From: JAOPZW01 sp963851295 | Lineage (GTDB): Bacteria; Actinomycetota; Thermoleophilia; Solirubrobacterales; Solirubrobacteraceae | Assembly (NCBI GenBank): GCA_963851295.1 | Contig: CAWKOS010000008.1 | Location: forward strand, 124,001 to 188,000 | Length of the DNA: 64,000 bases | Direction: 5' to 3' | In this document: positions 17,778 through 26,101 of the stretch, piece after piece | Numbering within the stretch: position 1 is the first letter of the stretch | Layout: every line of letters begins with the position of its first letter | Position numbers and translations under genes: made by a program | Notes under the pieces: generated by a model | What the model saw: only the letters and a program-made list of their open reading frames with translations | Databases searched by the model: none | What the model was told of the DNA's origin: nothing

Positions 17778-18104
17778 ATGGCGACCGCCACCCAGAACAA
17801 GATCCGCATCCGCCTCAAGGCGTACGACCACTCGGCCATCGAGACGGCGGCCAAGGAGATCGTCGAGACGGCGACGCGCACCGGCGCCACCGTGTCCGGC
17901 CCGGTGCCGCTGCCCACGGAGAAGAACGTCTACTGCGTGATCCGCTCCCCCTTCAAGGACAAGGACTCGCGCGAGCACTTCGAGATCCGCACGCACAAGC
18001 GGCTGATCGACATCCACCAGCCGACGCCCAAGACGGTCGACTCGCTGCAGCGCCTCGACCACCTGCCCGCGGGCGTCGACATCGAGATCCGGCTGGCCGG
18101 CTAG
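17778..18104 (+). CDS. rpsJ: 30S ribosomal protein S10
   Basis: 108 residues; first gene of the S10 operon. Motifs 'KIRIRLKAYDHSAIETAAKE', 'GPVPLPTEKNVYCVIRSPF' and 'THKRLIDIHQPTPKTVDSL' are those of S10, which also serves as NusE in antitermination. The family's usual length is 102; the short N-terminal 'MATATQN' is extra. It starts 154 bases after tuf, past two hairpins. Confidence 0.98.
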   Translation: MATATQNKIRIRLKAYDHSAIETAAKEIVETATRTGATVSGPVPLPTEKNVYCVIRSPFKDKDSREHFEIRTHKRLIDIHQPTPKTVDSLQRLDHLPAGVDIEIRLAG

Positions 18105-18112
18105 GGGTAGCG

Positions 18113-18730
18113 ATGCCAGCGATCCTCGCCAAGAAGCTCGGGATGACCCAGCTCTTCCTGGAGGACGGGCGCGTCGAGCGCGTCACGGTCCTCGAGGCAG
18201 GGCCGTGTCCCGTCACGGGCATCCGCACGCTCGAGCGCGACGGCTACGAGGCCGTGCAGCTCGCGTTCGGCGCCGTGAAGGAGAAGCACCTCTCCAAGCC
18301 CGAGCTCGGCCACCTCAAGAAGGCCGACGCGCCGCCCATGAAGCACGTCGTCGAGTTCCGCAACGAGGCGGGCGAGCTGACCGTCGGCGAGACGGTCAAG
18401 GCCGACGCCTTCGCCGAGGGCGACCGCGTGAAGATCTCCGGGACCTCGAAGGGCAAGGGCTTCCAGGGCACGATCAAGCGCCACGGCTTCTCCGCCGGGC
18501 CCAAGTCGCACGGCTCGCACAACGTGCGCGCCCCGGGCTCGATCGGCGCCGCCGCCTACCCGGCGCGCGTGTTCAAGGGCATCCGCGGCCCCGGGCAGAT
18601 GGGCAACAAGCGCGTGACCCAGAAGGGCCTCGAGGTCGTCCGCGTCGACGTGGACAAGAACCTGCTGCTCGTGCGCGGTTCGGTCCCGGGCCCGCGCAAC
18701 GGAGTCGTGGAGGTGCGCACCGATGCCTGA
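18113..18730 (+). CDS. rplC: 50S ribosomal protein L3
   Basis: 205 residues. 'AILAKKLGMTQLFLEDGR', 'SKGKGFQGTIKRHGF' and 'GSIGAAAYPARVFKG' are L3 signatures, including the finger loop reaching the peptidyl-transferase centre. Its end overlaps rplD by eight bases, indicating translational coupling. Confidence 0.98.
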   Translation: MPAILAKKLGMTQLFLEDGRVERVTVLEAGPCPVTGIRTLERDGYEAVQLAFGAVKEKHLSKPELGHLKKADAPPMKHVVEFRNEAGELTVGETVKADAFAEGDRVKISGTSKGKGFQGTIKRHGFSAGPKSHGSHNVRAPGSIGAAAYPARVFKGIRGPGQMGNKRVTQKGLEVVRVDVDKNLLLVRGSVPGPRNGVVEVRTDA

Positions 18731-19379
18731 GGCACAGATTCTGGGCGCTGCGAAGACCAAGAAGGTCAAGCTCGACGACGCCGCCTTCGGCGCGCGCTTC
18801 AACGGCCCGCTCGTGCACGAGTCCGTGCGCGCGGAGCTCAACGCCCGCCGCCAGGGCACGGCGTCGACCAAGACGCGCGGCAACGTCCGCGGCGGCGGCG
18901 CCAAGCCGTGGCGCCAGAAGGGCACCGGCCGCGCCCGCGCCGGCTCGTCGCGCTCGCCGATCTGGGCCGGCGGCGGCGTCGTCTTCGGCCCGCAGCCGCG
19001 CCACTACACCTTCAAGGTCAACCGCAAGGAGCGCCGCGCCGCGCTGCGCAGCGCGCTCAGCGTCCACGCCGAGCGCGGCACGATCGCGATCCTCGACCCG
19101 TCGCCCTTCGACGAGCCGTCGACCAAGAAGGCCCACGAGCTCATCGCCGACTGGTCCGGCGGCGGCTCGGTCCTGGTCGTCCTCTCCGAGGACCAGGCCG
19201 ACGTCGCGCTCTCCTTCCGCAACCTGCGCCGCGTCTCGGTGCTGCCCTCGAGCAACTGCGGCGTGGCCGACGTCGTCGGCGCCGCGTCGCTGCTCGTCTC
19301 GGAGGCCGCGCTCGACGAGCTGACCAAGCGCGCGAAGGGCGAGAAGCAGGCCGACACGACCGAGCAGGAGGCCGAGTGA
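18723..19379 (+). CDS. rplD: 50S ribosomal protein L4
   Basis: 218 residues. The exit-tunnel loop is recognisable in 'KTRGNVRGGGAKPWRQKGTG' and 'GRARAGSSRSPIWAGGGVVF'. L4 organises domain I of 23S rRNA and in some bacteria represses its own operon. The C-terminus carries a short charged tail ('GEKQADTTEQEAE'). It overlaps rplC by 8 bases and rplW by 1 base. Confidence 0.98.
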   Translation: MPEAQILGAAKTKKVKLDDAAFGARFNGPLVHESVRAELNARRQGTASTKTRGNVRGGGAKPWRQKGTGRARAGSSRSPIWAGGGVVFGPQPRHYTFKVNRKERRAALRSALSVHAERGTIAILDPSPFDEPSTKKAHELIADWSGGGSVLVVLSEDQADVALSFRNLRRVSVLPSSNCGVADVVGAASLLVSEAALDELTKRAKGEKQADTTEQEAE

Positions 19380-19678
19380 TGGATCCCAGCCAGGTCATCA
19401 TCCGCCCGGTCGTCAGCGAGAAGAGCTACGTGCTCGCCGCCAACGACAAGTACACGTTCCGCGTCCACCCCGACGCGCACAAGACGCAGATCCGCCAGGC
19501 GATCGAGTCGCTCTTCGACGTCAAGGTCGTCGAGGTCCGGACCGCCTCGGTGAAGTCCAAGCCCAAGCGCCGCGGCCTGACCTCGGGCCGCACGCGGAGC
19601 TGGAAGAAGGCGATCGTGCAGGTGCGCCCGGGCGACTCGATTCCGATCTTCCAGGGCCTGCAGGGCCTCGAGGGGTAG
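19379..19678 (+). CDS. rplW: 50S ribosomal protein L23
   Basis: 99 residues starting at the ATG that shares its A with the rplD stop. 'IIRPVVSEKSYVLAANDKYT' and 'VHPDAHKTQIRQAIESLFDV' are typical; L23 lines the tunnel exit and docks SRP, trigger factor and the translocon. The 3' half is the usual basic extension with 'KRRGLTSGRTRSWKKA'. Confidence 0.98.
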   Translation: MDPSQVIIRPVVSEKSYVLAANDKYTFRVHPDAHKTQIRQAIESLFDVKVVEVRTASVKSKPKRRGLTSGRTRSWKKAIVQVRPGDSIPIFQGLQGLEG

Positions 19679-19684
19679 TCCACG

Positions 19685-20527
19685 ATGCCGATTCGCAAGC
19701 CCAAGCCCACGAGCCCCGGCCGGCGCTTCTCGACCTACCCGGACTTCGCGGAGGTCACGAAGACCGAGCCCGAGAAGTCGCTCGTCGAGGGCCTCACCAA
19801 GAGCGGCGGGCGCAACGCCCGCGGGCGCAAGACCGCGCGCCACCGCGGCGGCGGCGCCAAGCGCCTATACCGCAAGATCGACTTCAAGCGCCGCAAGGAC
19901 GGCGTGCCGGGCAAGGTCGCCGCCATCGAGTACGACCCCAATCGCTCGGCCTACATCGCGCTGGTCCACTACGTCGACGGCGCCAAGGCCTACATCCTGG
20001 CCCCCAACCGCCTGTCGGTCGGCATGACCGTGCAGTCGGGGCCGGGCGCCGAGATCTCGGTGGGCAACGCGCTGCCGCTGCGCAACATGCCCGTCGGCAC
20101 CGTCGTCCACAACGTCGAGCTGCAGCCCGGCCGCGGCGGCCAGCTCGCGCGCTCGGCCGGCGCCGGCGTGCAGCTCATGGCCAAGGAGGGCGACTACGCC
20201 ACGCTGCGCCTGCCCTCCGGCGAGATGCGCATGGTGCGCGCGGACTGCCGCGCCACCGTCGGCACGATCGGCAACGCCGATCACCAGAACGTCAAGATCG
20301 GCAAGGCCGGCCGCAAGCGCCACATGGGCGTGCGCCCGCAGACGCGCGGCACGGCCATGAACCCGGTCGACCACCCGCACGGCGGTGGCGAGGGCTCCAC
20401 GACTGCCGGCCGTCACCCCGTGACGCCGTGGGGCGTGCCCACGCTCGGCTACCGCACGCGAAAGAAGAACAAGGCGTCGGACCGCTACATCGTCCGCGGT
20501 CGCCGCCGTGGGAAGGGCAAGAGGTAG
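19685..20527 (+). CDS. rplB: 50S ribosomal protein L2
   Basis: 280 residues, standard length. The conserved 'MNPVDHPHGGGEGSTTAGRH' segment near residue 223, with the His implicated in peptidyl-transferase centre assembly, is intact, as are 'GTVVHNVELQPGRGGQLARS' and the C-terminal basic tail. It abuts rpsS with no gap. Confidence 0.98.
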   Translation: MPIRKPKPTSPGRRFSTYPDFAEVTKTEPEKSLVEGLTKSGGRNARGRKTARHRGGGAKRLYRKIDFKRRKDGVPGKVAAIEYDPNRSAYIALVHYVDGAKAYILAPNRLSVGMTVQSGPGAEISVGNALPLRNMPVGTVVHNVELQPGRGGQLARSAGAGVQLMAKEGDYATLRLPSGEMRMVRADCRATVGTIGNADHQNVKIGKAGRKRHMGVRPQTRGTAMNPVDHPHGGGEGSTTAGRHPVTPWGVPTLGYRTRKKNKASDRYIVRGRRRGKGKR

Positions 20528-20800
20528 ATGAGTCGTTCCAGCAAGAAGGGGCCGTGGGTCGAGGAGCGCCTGATGGCGCGCATCGAGGCCATGAACACCG
20601 CCAACCAGCGCACCATGGTCAAGACCTGGTCGCGCGCCTCGACGATCTTCCCCGAGATGGTCGGTCACACGATCGCCGTGCACGACGGACGCAAGCACGT
20701 CCCCGTGTTCGTGAGCGAGTCGATGGTCGGCCACAAGCTCGGCGAGTTCGCGCCGACGCGCACCTATCGCGGTCACGCCGACACCGGGAAGCGCCGATGA
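20528..20800 (+). CDS. rpsS: 30S ribosomal protein S19
   Basis: 90 residues. 'SRSSKKGPWVEERL', 'WSRASTIFPEMVGHTIAVHD' and 'GEFAPTRTYRGHADTGK' are S19 motifs. It partners S13 in the 30S head. Its stop overlaps the rplV start as ATGA. Confidence 0.98.
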   Translation: MSRSSKKGPWVEERLMARIEAMNTANQRTMVKTWSRASTIFPEMVGHTIAVHDGRKHVPVFVSESMVGHKLGEFAPTRTYRGHADTGKRR

Positions 20801-21468
20801 GCGACGAGACGCGCAAGGACGCCGAGGTGGAGGAGACCGAGGTCGAGGAGACCCCGGAGGCCGAGGCTGTCGCGGGCGACGAGCTCGAGCCGACGGCCGC
20901 CGACGAGGCGGCCGCGGACGCCGCTGCCGACGAGGAGCAGGACGACGTCCTCGATGAGGAGCCGGCCGCCGAGGCCGACCAGGAGCCCGAGGCCGAGGTC
21001 GACGAGGAGCCCGTCGCCGAGGAGAAGCCCAAGCCCCGCCGCCGCTCGCGCGCCAAGAAGGCCGAGGAGGAGGCCGCGCCCGCGCCGGCTCCGAAGCCTG
21101 CCCGCCCGCGCCGCGAGCCGGGCGAGCGCGTGCTCGTCCGCGCCCAGGCCAAGTACGTGCGCACCTCGGCCCGCAAGGCCCGCCTGGTGTGCGACCACAT
21201 CCGCGGCAAGTCCGTCGACGAGGCGCGCGCGATCCTCGCGCACACGCCTCGCGCGGTGGCGCGCGACTGGAGCAAGCTGCTCGAGTCGGCCGTCGCCAAC
21301 GCCGAGCACAACCACGAGCTGATCGGCGACGAGCTGCGCATTGCGGCCGTGACCGCCGACGAGGGGCCGACGCTCAAGCGCTTCCGCCCGCGCGCCATGG
21401 GCCGCGCGACGCGCATCCGCAAGCGCACGAGCCACCTCACGATCATGCTCACGCCGAAGGAGTCCTGA
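20797..21468 (+). CDS. rplV: 50S ribosomal protein L22 with long acidic N-terminal extension
   Basis: 223 residues, about twice the usual 110. Residues from about 112 on are a normal L22: 'VRTSARKARLVCDHIRGKSV', 'LLESAVANAEHNHEL', and the tunnel hairpin 'RFRPRAMGRATRIRKRTSHL'. Residues 1 to about 108 are low complexity: Glu/Asp/Ala-rich up to about 78, then a Lys/Arg/Pro/Ala-rich linker. No alternative start near the core is as well placed as the ATG overlapping the rpsS stop (ATGA), so the extension appears translated. On the ribosome it would project outward on the solvent side. Confidence 0.95.
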   Translation: MSDETRKDAEVEETEVEETPEAEAVAGDELEPTAADEAAADAAADEEQDDVLDEEPAAEADQEPEAEVDEEPVAEEKPKPRRRSRAKKAEEEAAPAPAPKPARPRREPGERVLVRAQAKYVRTSARKARLVCDHIRGKSVDEARAILAHTPRAVARDWSKLLESAVANAEHNHELIGDELRIAAVTADEGPTLKRFRPRAMGRATRIRKRTSHLTIMLTPKES

Positions 21469-22370
21469 TGGGACAGAAGGTTCATCCCGAGTCGATGCGC
21501 GTGGGCTACATCCACGACTGGAAGTCGAACTGGTTCACCGAGCGCGACTTCGACGACTACCTCGCCGAGGACATCGCGATCCGCAAGCACATCACCAACA
21601 AGCTCTCCCACGCGGGGCTGTCGAACATCACGATCCGCAAGGACGCCAACGAGGTGGAGGTCAACATCCACACGGCGCGCCCGGGCATCGTGATCGGCAA
21701 GTCCGGTAGCGAGGTCGACGCCCTGCGCAAGGACCTCCACCGGATGACGCGCAAGCAGATCAAGGTCAACATCCTCGAGATCAAGCGCCCGGAGCTCGAC
21801 GCCAACCTCGTGGCGCAGTCGATCGCCGAGCAGCTGCGCAACCGCGTCGCCTTCCGCCGGGCGATGAAGCGCGCGCTGACGAGCGCCATGCGCTCCGGCG
21901 CCAAGGGCTGCAAGGTCCAGGTCTCCGGCCGCCTCGGCGGGGCGGAGATGGCGCGCACCGAGAGCTACTCCGACGGCCGCGTCCCGCTGCACACCATGCG
22001 CGCCGACATCGACTACGGCTTCTACGAGGCCGTCACGACGTTCGGGCGCATCGGCGTGAAGTGCTGGATCAACAAGGGCGAGATCATGCCCGAGGGCTAC
22101 AGCGGCGCCGACCTCACCGAGATGGAGGCCCCGCAGCAGTCCGCCGGCAACGGCGGCGGCGACGATCGCGGCCGCGGCAGGGGCGGGCGCGGCGATCGCG
22201 ACGGCGGCGGTGGCCGTGGGCGCGGCGGCGGCCGCGGCGGACGCGGCGGCGGTCCCGGCGGCCCCGGTGGGCCGGGCGGCGGTCGCGGCGGTGGCGGTGG
22301 CGGTGGCGGTGGCGGTCGCGGTGGTGGCGGCGGCGGTCGCGGTCGGGGGCCCCAGGGAGGTGGCCGCTAG
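21468..22370 (+). CDS. rpsC: 30S ribosomal protein S3 with Arg-Gly-rich C-terminal tail
   Basis: 300 residues against the usual 210-240. Residues 1-about 215 are canonical: 'GQKVHPESMRVGYIHDWKSN', the KH-domain 'GIVIGKSGSEVDALRKDL' and 'YGFYEAVTTFGRIGVKCWIN'. The last about 75 residues are an RGG/GGR tail with runs of glycine broken by arginine, resembling eukaryotic RGG boxes. S3 sits at the mRNA entry channel and has helicase-related function, so an RNA-binding tail there is suggestive. ATG shares its A with the rplV stop. Confidence 0.95.
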   Translation: MGQKVHPESMRVGYIHDWKSNWFTERDFDDYLAEDIAIRKHITNKLSHAGLSNITIRKDANEVEVNIHTARPGIVIGKSGSEVDALRKDLHRMTRKQIKVNILEIKRPELDANLVAQSIAEQLRNRVAFRRAMKRALTSAMRSGAKGCKVQVSGRLGGAEMARTESYSDGRVPLHTMRADIDYGFYEAVTTFGRIGVKCWINKGEIMPEGYSGADLTEMEAPQQSAGNGGGDDRGRGRGGRGDRDGGGGRGRGGGRGGRGGGPGGPGGPGGGRGGGGGGGGGGRGGGGGGRGRGPQGGGR

Positions 22371-22784
22371 ATGCTCGCTCCCAAGCGCGTCAAGCACCGC
22401 AAGGTCCATCGCGGGCGCCGTGCCGGACTCTCGCGCGGGCAGACGACCGTGCAGTTCGGCGAGTACGGCCTGAAGGCCCTCGAGGCCGGCTGGCTCACCA
22501 ACCGCCAGATCGAGGCCGCCCGCATCGCGATGACCCGCAAGATCAAGCGAGGCGGGAAGGTCTGGATCAACGTCTTCCCGGACAAGAGCTTCACCAAGAA
22601 GCCGGCCGAGACCCGCATGGGCTCCGGCAAGGGCTCGCCCGAGGGCTGGGTCGCCGTGGTCAAGCCGGGCCGCGTGATGTTCGAGCTGGCGGGCGTGCCC
22701 GAGCCGCTCGCCCGCGAGGCCATGCGCCTGGCCGGCCGCAAGCTTCCGATCAAGTCGAAGTTCGTCCTCCGGGAGGACACGTGA
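22371..22784 (+). CDS. rplP: 50S ribosomal protein L16
   Basis: 137 residues, standard. 'MLAPKRVKHRKVHRGRRAG', 'FGEYGLKALEAGWLTNRQIE' and 'KTRMGSGKGSPEGWVAVVK'-type motif ('ETRMGSGKGSPEGWVAVVK') are diagnostic. L16 shapes the A-site tRNA binding region. It follows rpsC with no gap and shares a base with rpmC. Confidence 0.98.
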   Translation: MLAPKRVKHRKVHRGRRAGLSRGQTTVQFGEYGLKALEAGWLTNRQIEAARIAMTRKIKRGGKVWINVFPDKSFTKKPAETRMGSGKGSPEGWVAVVKPGRVMFELAGVPEPLAREAMRLAGRKLPIKSKFVLREDT

Positions 22785-22990
22785 TGGACGCCAAGGAGCT
22801 TCGCGACCTGCAGGACGACGAGCTGCTCGACCAGATTAAGACCGCGCGCCGCGAGGTCTTCGGCCTGCGCTTCCAGCTCGCTACCGGCGAGCTCGAGAAC
22901 ACCGCGGGCGTCGGCAGCGCCAAGCGCGACCTCGCGCGCGCCATGACCGTGGCCCGCGAGCGCGGCCTGAACACCCACCAGATTCGATAG
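22784..22990 (+). CDS. rpmC: 50S ribosomal protein L29
   Basis: 68 residues, normal. 'MDAKELRDLQDDELLDQI', 'LRFQLATGELENT' and 'KRDLARAMTVARER' give the two-helix L29 hairpin near the tunnel exit. ATG overlaps the rplP stop by one base. Six bases separate it from rpsQ. Confidence 0.97.
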   Translation: MDAKELRDLQDDELLDQIKTARREVFGLRFQLATGELENTAGVGSAKRDLARAMTVARERGLNTHQIR

Positions 22991-22995
22991 ACGAG

Positions 22996-23667
22996 ATGGC
23001 TGATCAAGAGAACCCCGAGACGACCGACGCCGAGGAGACGGCGCCCGAGGCGGCTGCGGAGGCCGCGCCCGAGGAGGCCGCGCCCGAGGCAGCCGTGCCC
23101 GAGGCCGCCGCCCAGGAGGAGGCGCCTGCCGCCGAGGCCGAGGAGCCCGCCGTCGAGGCTGAGGCGCCCGCCGAGGCTGCGGCGCCCGCCGCCGACGAGC
23201 CCGCCGCGGCCGCGACCCCGCAGGCCCCGCCCGCGACTCCCAAGGAGCGCAAGGCCGTCGCGCGCGCCCGCCGCGGCACACGCCGCCCCGCGACGCCCGA
23301 CGAGCGCGCCGAGCTGCGCAAGCAGAAGGCGGCCTCCCGCACCCGCCGCCGCGCGAGCGAGAAGGCCAAGCGCGCCGAAGCCGTCAAGGGCGAGGGCACG
23401 CCGCCGGCCGAGCACGGGCCGGGCGCGCCCAAGATCCGCCTGGGCCGGGTCGTGTCCGACAAGGCCGACAAGACGATCACGGTGCGCATCGACGTCGCCC
23501 GCCGGCACCGCCGTTACCAGAAGATCGTCCGCTCCTCGTCGACGCTGCACGCCCACGACGAGCGCAACGACGCCAACGAGGGCGACCTCGTGCGCGTGGT
23601 CGAGGCGCGCCCCATGAGCCGCACCAAGCGCTGGCGCCTGGTCGAGATCTTGGAGCGTGCGAAGTGA
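22996..23667 (+). CDS. rpsQ: 30S ribosomal protein S17 with long N-terminal extension
   Basis: 223 residues, of which only the last about 78 are S17 ('GRVVSDKADKTITVRIDVAR', 'YQKIVRSSSTLHAHDERN', 'RPMSRTKRWRLVEI'). Residues 1-about 75 are Ala/Glu/Pro repeats and 76-about 145 are Lys/Arg/Ala-rich and probably helical or disordered. The bipartite acidic-then-basic design matches the L22 extension encoded two kilobases upstream. The ATG at 22996 is the only reasonable start after rpmC, and no start codon is well placed nearer the core. Confidence 0.95.
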   Translation: MADQENPETTDAEETAPEAAAEAAPEEAAPEAAVPEAAAQEEAPAAEAEEPAVEAEAPAEAAAPAADEPAAAATPQAPPATPKERKAVARARRGTRRPATPDERAELRKQKAASRTRRRASEKAKRAEAVKGEGTPPAEHGPGAPKIRLGRVVSDKADKTITVRIDVARRHRRYQKIVRSSSTLHAHDERNDANEGDLVRVVEARPMSRTKRWRLVEILERAK

Positions 23668-24032
23668 TCCAGAACGAGACGCGCCTGAAGGTCGCCGACA
23701 ACACGGGCGCCCGCGAGATCCTCTGCATCCGCATCCAGGGCGGCTCGCGCCGGCGCTATGCCGGCATCGGCGACGTCATCACCGCGACGGTCAAGCAGGC
23801 CAACCCGCAGGGGACGGTCAAGAAGGGCGAGGTCGTCAAGGCCGTCGTCGTGCGCACGAAGAAGGAGTTCGGGCGCGACGACGGCACCTACATCGCCTTC
23901 GACGAGAACGCCGCCGTGATCATCGACGCCCAGAACAACCCGCGCGGCACGCGCATCTTCGGCCCCGTCGCCCGCGAGCTGCGCGAGCGCAACTTCATGA
24001 AGATCGTGTCGCTCGCGCCGGAGGTGCTCTAG
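23664..24032 (+). CDS. rplN: 50S ribosomal protein L14
   Basis: 122 residues from GTG 23664, overlapping the rpsQ stop as GTGA. 'MIQNETRLKVADNTGAREIL' (initiator GTG), 'VVRTKKEFGRDDGTYIAFDE' and 'GTRIFGPVARELRERNFMKI' are fully canonical. L14 forms the B8 bridge and is the RsfS silencing-factor site. Confidence 0.98.
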   Translation: MIQNETRLKVADNTGAREILCIRIQGGSRRRYAGIGDVITATVKQANPQGTVKKGEVVKAVVVRTKKEFGRDDGTYIAFDENAAVIIDAQNNPRGTRIFGPVARELRERNFMKIVSLAPEVL

Positions 24033-24033
24033 C

Positions 24034-24366
24034 ATGGCTGCGAAGATCCGCAGTGGCGACGACGTCGTCGTCATCAGCGGCAAGGACCGAGGCAAGACCG
24101 GTCGCGTCCTGCGCGTCGACCCGAAGAAGTCCAAGGTCTTCGTCGAGGGTCTGAACATCGTCAAGCGCCACCAGCGCCCCCAGCAGGTCCCCGGCGCTCA
24201 GCGGGCCGAGACCGTGGGCGGCGTGATCGAGAAGGAAGGCCCGATCCACATCTCCAACGTCATGCTCATCGATCCCAAGGACAAGAAGCGCACCCGCGTG
24301 GGGATCGCCCGCGAGGACGGGCAGCGCATGCGCGTGACCAAGCGATCGAGCACGAAGCTGGACTGA
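24034..24366 (+). CDS. rplX: 50S ribosomal protein L24
   Basis: 110 residues. The KOW motif is visible in 'DDVVVISGKDRGKTGRVLRV', then 'VEGLNIVKRHQRP' and 'EGPIHISNVMLIDPKDKKRT'. L24 is an early 50S assembly initiator. It starts one base after the rplN stop. Confidence 0.98.
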   Translation: MAAKIRSGDDVVVISGKDRGKTGRVLRVDPKKSKVFVEGLNIVKRHQRPQQVPGAQRAETVGGVIEKEGPIHISNVMLIDPKDKKRTRVGIAREDGQRMRVTKRSSTKLD

Positions 24367-24369
24367 GCC

Positions 24370-24960
24370 ATGGCACGTCTGAAGGACCGATACAACGACG
24401 AGATCCGCGCCCAGCTCATCGAGCGCTTCGGCTACACGAGCGCGATGCAGGCGCCGCGGATCCAGAAGATCACGCTGAACATGGGCGTCGGCGACGCCAA
24501 GCAGGACTCCAAGGTCCTCGACGCCGCCACCGAGCAGCTCGCGACGATCGCCGGCCAGAAGCCGAGCATGCGCCGCGCGCGCAAGTCGATCGCCCAGTTC
24601 AAGGTCCGCGAGGGCATGCCGGTCGGGATCTCGGTGACGCTGCGCCGCGAGCGCGCCTACGAGTTCCTCGATCGCCTCATGACCATCGCCATCCCGCGCA
24701 TCCGCGACTTCCGCGGCCTCAAGCCCACGGCCTTCGACGGCCGCGGCAACTACTCGCTGGGCGTGCGCGAGCAGATCATCTTCCCCGAGATCGACTACGA
24801 CTCGGTCGACGCCATTCGCGGCCTCGACGTGACCATCACGACGAGCGCCGGGTCCGACGAGGAGGCCTACGCGCTCCTCGAGGCCTTCGGCATGCCCTTC
24901 AGCCGCGAGGGCAACCCCTTTGTGCAGCCAGAGCAGTCCCAGAACGGAGAGAGCGCCTGA
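24370..24960 (+). CDS. rplE: 50S ribosomal protein L5
   Basis: 196 residues, slightly longer than the usual 179-187 because of a polar C-terminal tail ('EGNPFVQPEQSQNGESA'). Motifs 'PRIQKITLNMGVGDAKQDSK', 'LRRERAYEFLDRLMTIAIPR' and 'IFPEIDYDSVDAIRGLDVTI' are typical. L5 binds 5S rRNA and contacts the P-site tRNA. It shares one base with the following gene. Confidence 0.98.
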   Translation: MARLKDRYNDEIRAQLIERFGYTSAMQAPRIQKITLNMGVGDAKQDSKVLDAATEQLATIAGQKPSMRRARKSIAQFKVREGMPVGISVTLRRERAYEFLDRLMTIAIPRIRDFRGLKPTAFDGRGNYSLGVREQIIFPEIDYDSVDAIRGLDVTITTSAGSDEEAYALLEAFGMPFSREGNPFVQPEQSQNGESA

Positions 24961-25145
24961 TGGCGAAGACCTCGCAGCGCGTCCGCCAGGCGCGCGGCTC
25001 GAAGTACAAGACCCGCGAGTACACCCGCTGCCGCCGCTGTGGCCGCGCGCGCTCGGTGTACCGCAAGTTCGGCGTGTGCCGCATCTGCCTGCGCGAGCTC
25101 GCGCACAACGGCTACGTGCCGGGCATGACCAAGAGCTCGTGGTGA
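24960..25145 (+). CDS. rpsN: 30S ribosomal protein S14 type Z (zinc form)
   Basis: 61 residues, the short zinc-binding S14. The ribbon is CxxC-x12-CxxC: 'CRRCGRARSVYRKFGVCRIC', followed by 'LRELAHNGYVPGMTKSSW'. Presence of the zinc form agrees with the zinc forms of S4 and L36 in this window. Starts on the last base of the rplE stop. Confidence 0.98.
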   Translation: MAKTSQRVRQARGSKYKTREYTRCRRCGRARSVYRKFGVCRICLRELAHNGYVPGMTKSSW

Positions 25146-25152
25146 TCGCAGC

Positions 25153-25560
25153 ATGTCGATGACCGACCCCGTCGCCGATTTCCTGACCCGCGTGCGCAAC
25201 GGCATCACCGCCGCGCACTCGGAGGTCGAGATCCCGTCGAGCAAGCTCAAGCGCGAGATGGCCCGCATCCTCAAGGAGCAGGGCTACATCCGCGACTTCG
25301 AGATCGAGGCGCCCACGCCCGACCATCCGGGCGAGCTCATCCGCGTGACCCTGAAGTACACCGACGAGCGGCGCTCGGCGATCACCGGCCTCAAGCGCGT
25401 CTCGCGCCCCGGCCAGCGCCACTACGTGGGCCACACCGAGATCCCGAAGGTGCTCGGCGGCATGGGGACGGCGATCGTGTCCACCTCGAGAGGCGTGATG
25501 ACCGGCCACGAGGCCCGCGACGCGGGCGTCGGCGGTGAGGTCGTCGCCCACGTGTGGTGA
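25153..25560 (+). CDS. rpsH: 30S ribosomal protein S8
   Basis: 135 residues. 'MTDPVADFLTRVRNGITAAH', 'SKLKREMARILKEQGYI' and the C-terminal 'STSRGVMTGHEARDAGVGGE' are S8. An ATG two codons downstream (25159) matches the family start equally well. S8 binds helix 21 of 16S rRNA and in enterobacteria represses the spc operon. Confidence 0.98.
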   Translation: MSMTDPVADFLTRVRNGITAAHSEVEIPSSKLKREMARILKEQGYIRDFEIEAPTPDHPGELIRVTLKYTDERRSAITGLKRVSRPGQRHYVGHTEIPKVLGGMGTAIVSTSRGVMTGHEARDAGVGGEVVAHVW

Positions 25561-25567
25561 GCGCACC

Positions 25568-26101
25568 ATGTCCCGAATCGGCAAGAAGCCCATCCCCGTG
25601 CCCGCGGGCGTGACCGTCTCGATCGAGCCCGAGCTCGTGCGGGTCAACGGCCCCAAGGGCGAGCTCACCGAGCGCATCCACCGCGACATCGCGGTCTCCC
25701 AGGAGGGCGAGGAGCTGCTCGTCAAGCGCCCGACCGACCGCGGCGAGCACCGCGCCCTGCACGGGCTGACGCGCTCGCTGGTGGCCAACATGGTCGAGGG
25801 CGTCACCGCGGGGTTCGAGAAGCGCCTGGAAATCCAGGGCGTCGGCTACCGCGCCGTGCTCAAGGGCAAGGACCTCGAGCTCGCGCTGGGCTACTCGCAC
25901 CCCGTCCCCGTCAAGGCGCCGGACGGCATCGAGTTCGACGTGCCGCAGCCCACCCGCGTGGTCGTCCGCGGCATCTCCAAGCAGCAGGTCGGCGAGATCG
26001 CCGCCTACATCCGCAAGCAGCGCCCGCCGGAGCCCTACAAGGGCAAGGGCATCCGCTACGAGGGTGAGTACGTCGCCCGGAAGGTCGGCAAGCGCGCATG
26101 A
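25568..26101 (+). CDS. rplF: 50S ribosomal protein L6
   Basis: 177 residues, normal, starting 'MSRIGKKPIPVPAGVTVSIE'. The second domain signature 'PEPYKGKGIRYEGEYVARKV' is intact. L6 lies near the GTPase-associated centre. Its stop overlaps rplR as ATGA. Confidence 0.98.
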   Translation: MSRIGKKPIPVPAGVTVSIEPELVRVNGPKGELTERIHRDIAVSQEGEELLVKRPTDRGEHRALHGLTRSLVANMVEGVTAGFEKRLEIQGVGYRAVLKGKDLELALGYSHPVPVKAPDGIEFDVPQPTRVVVRGISKQQVGEIAAYIRKQRPPEPYKGKGIRYEGEYVARKVGKRA

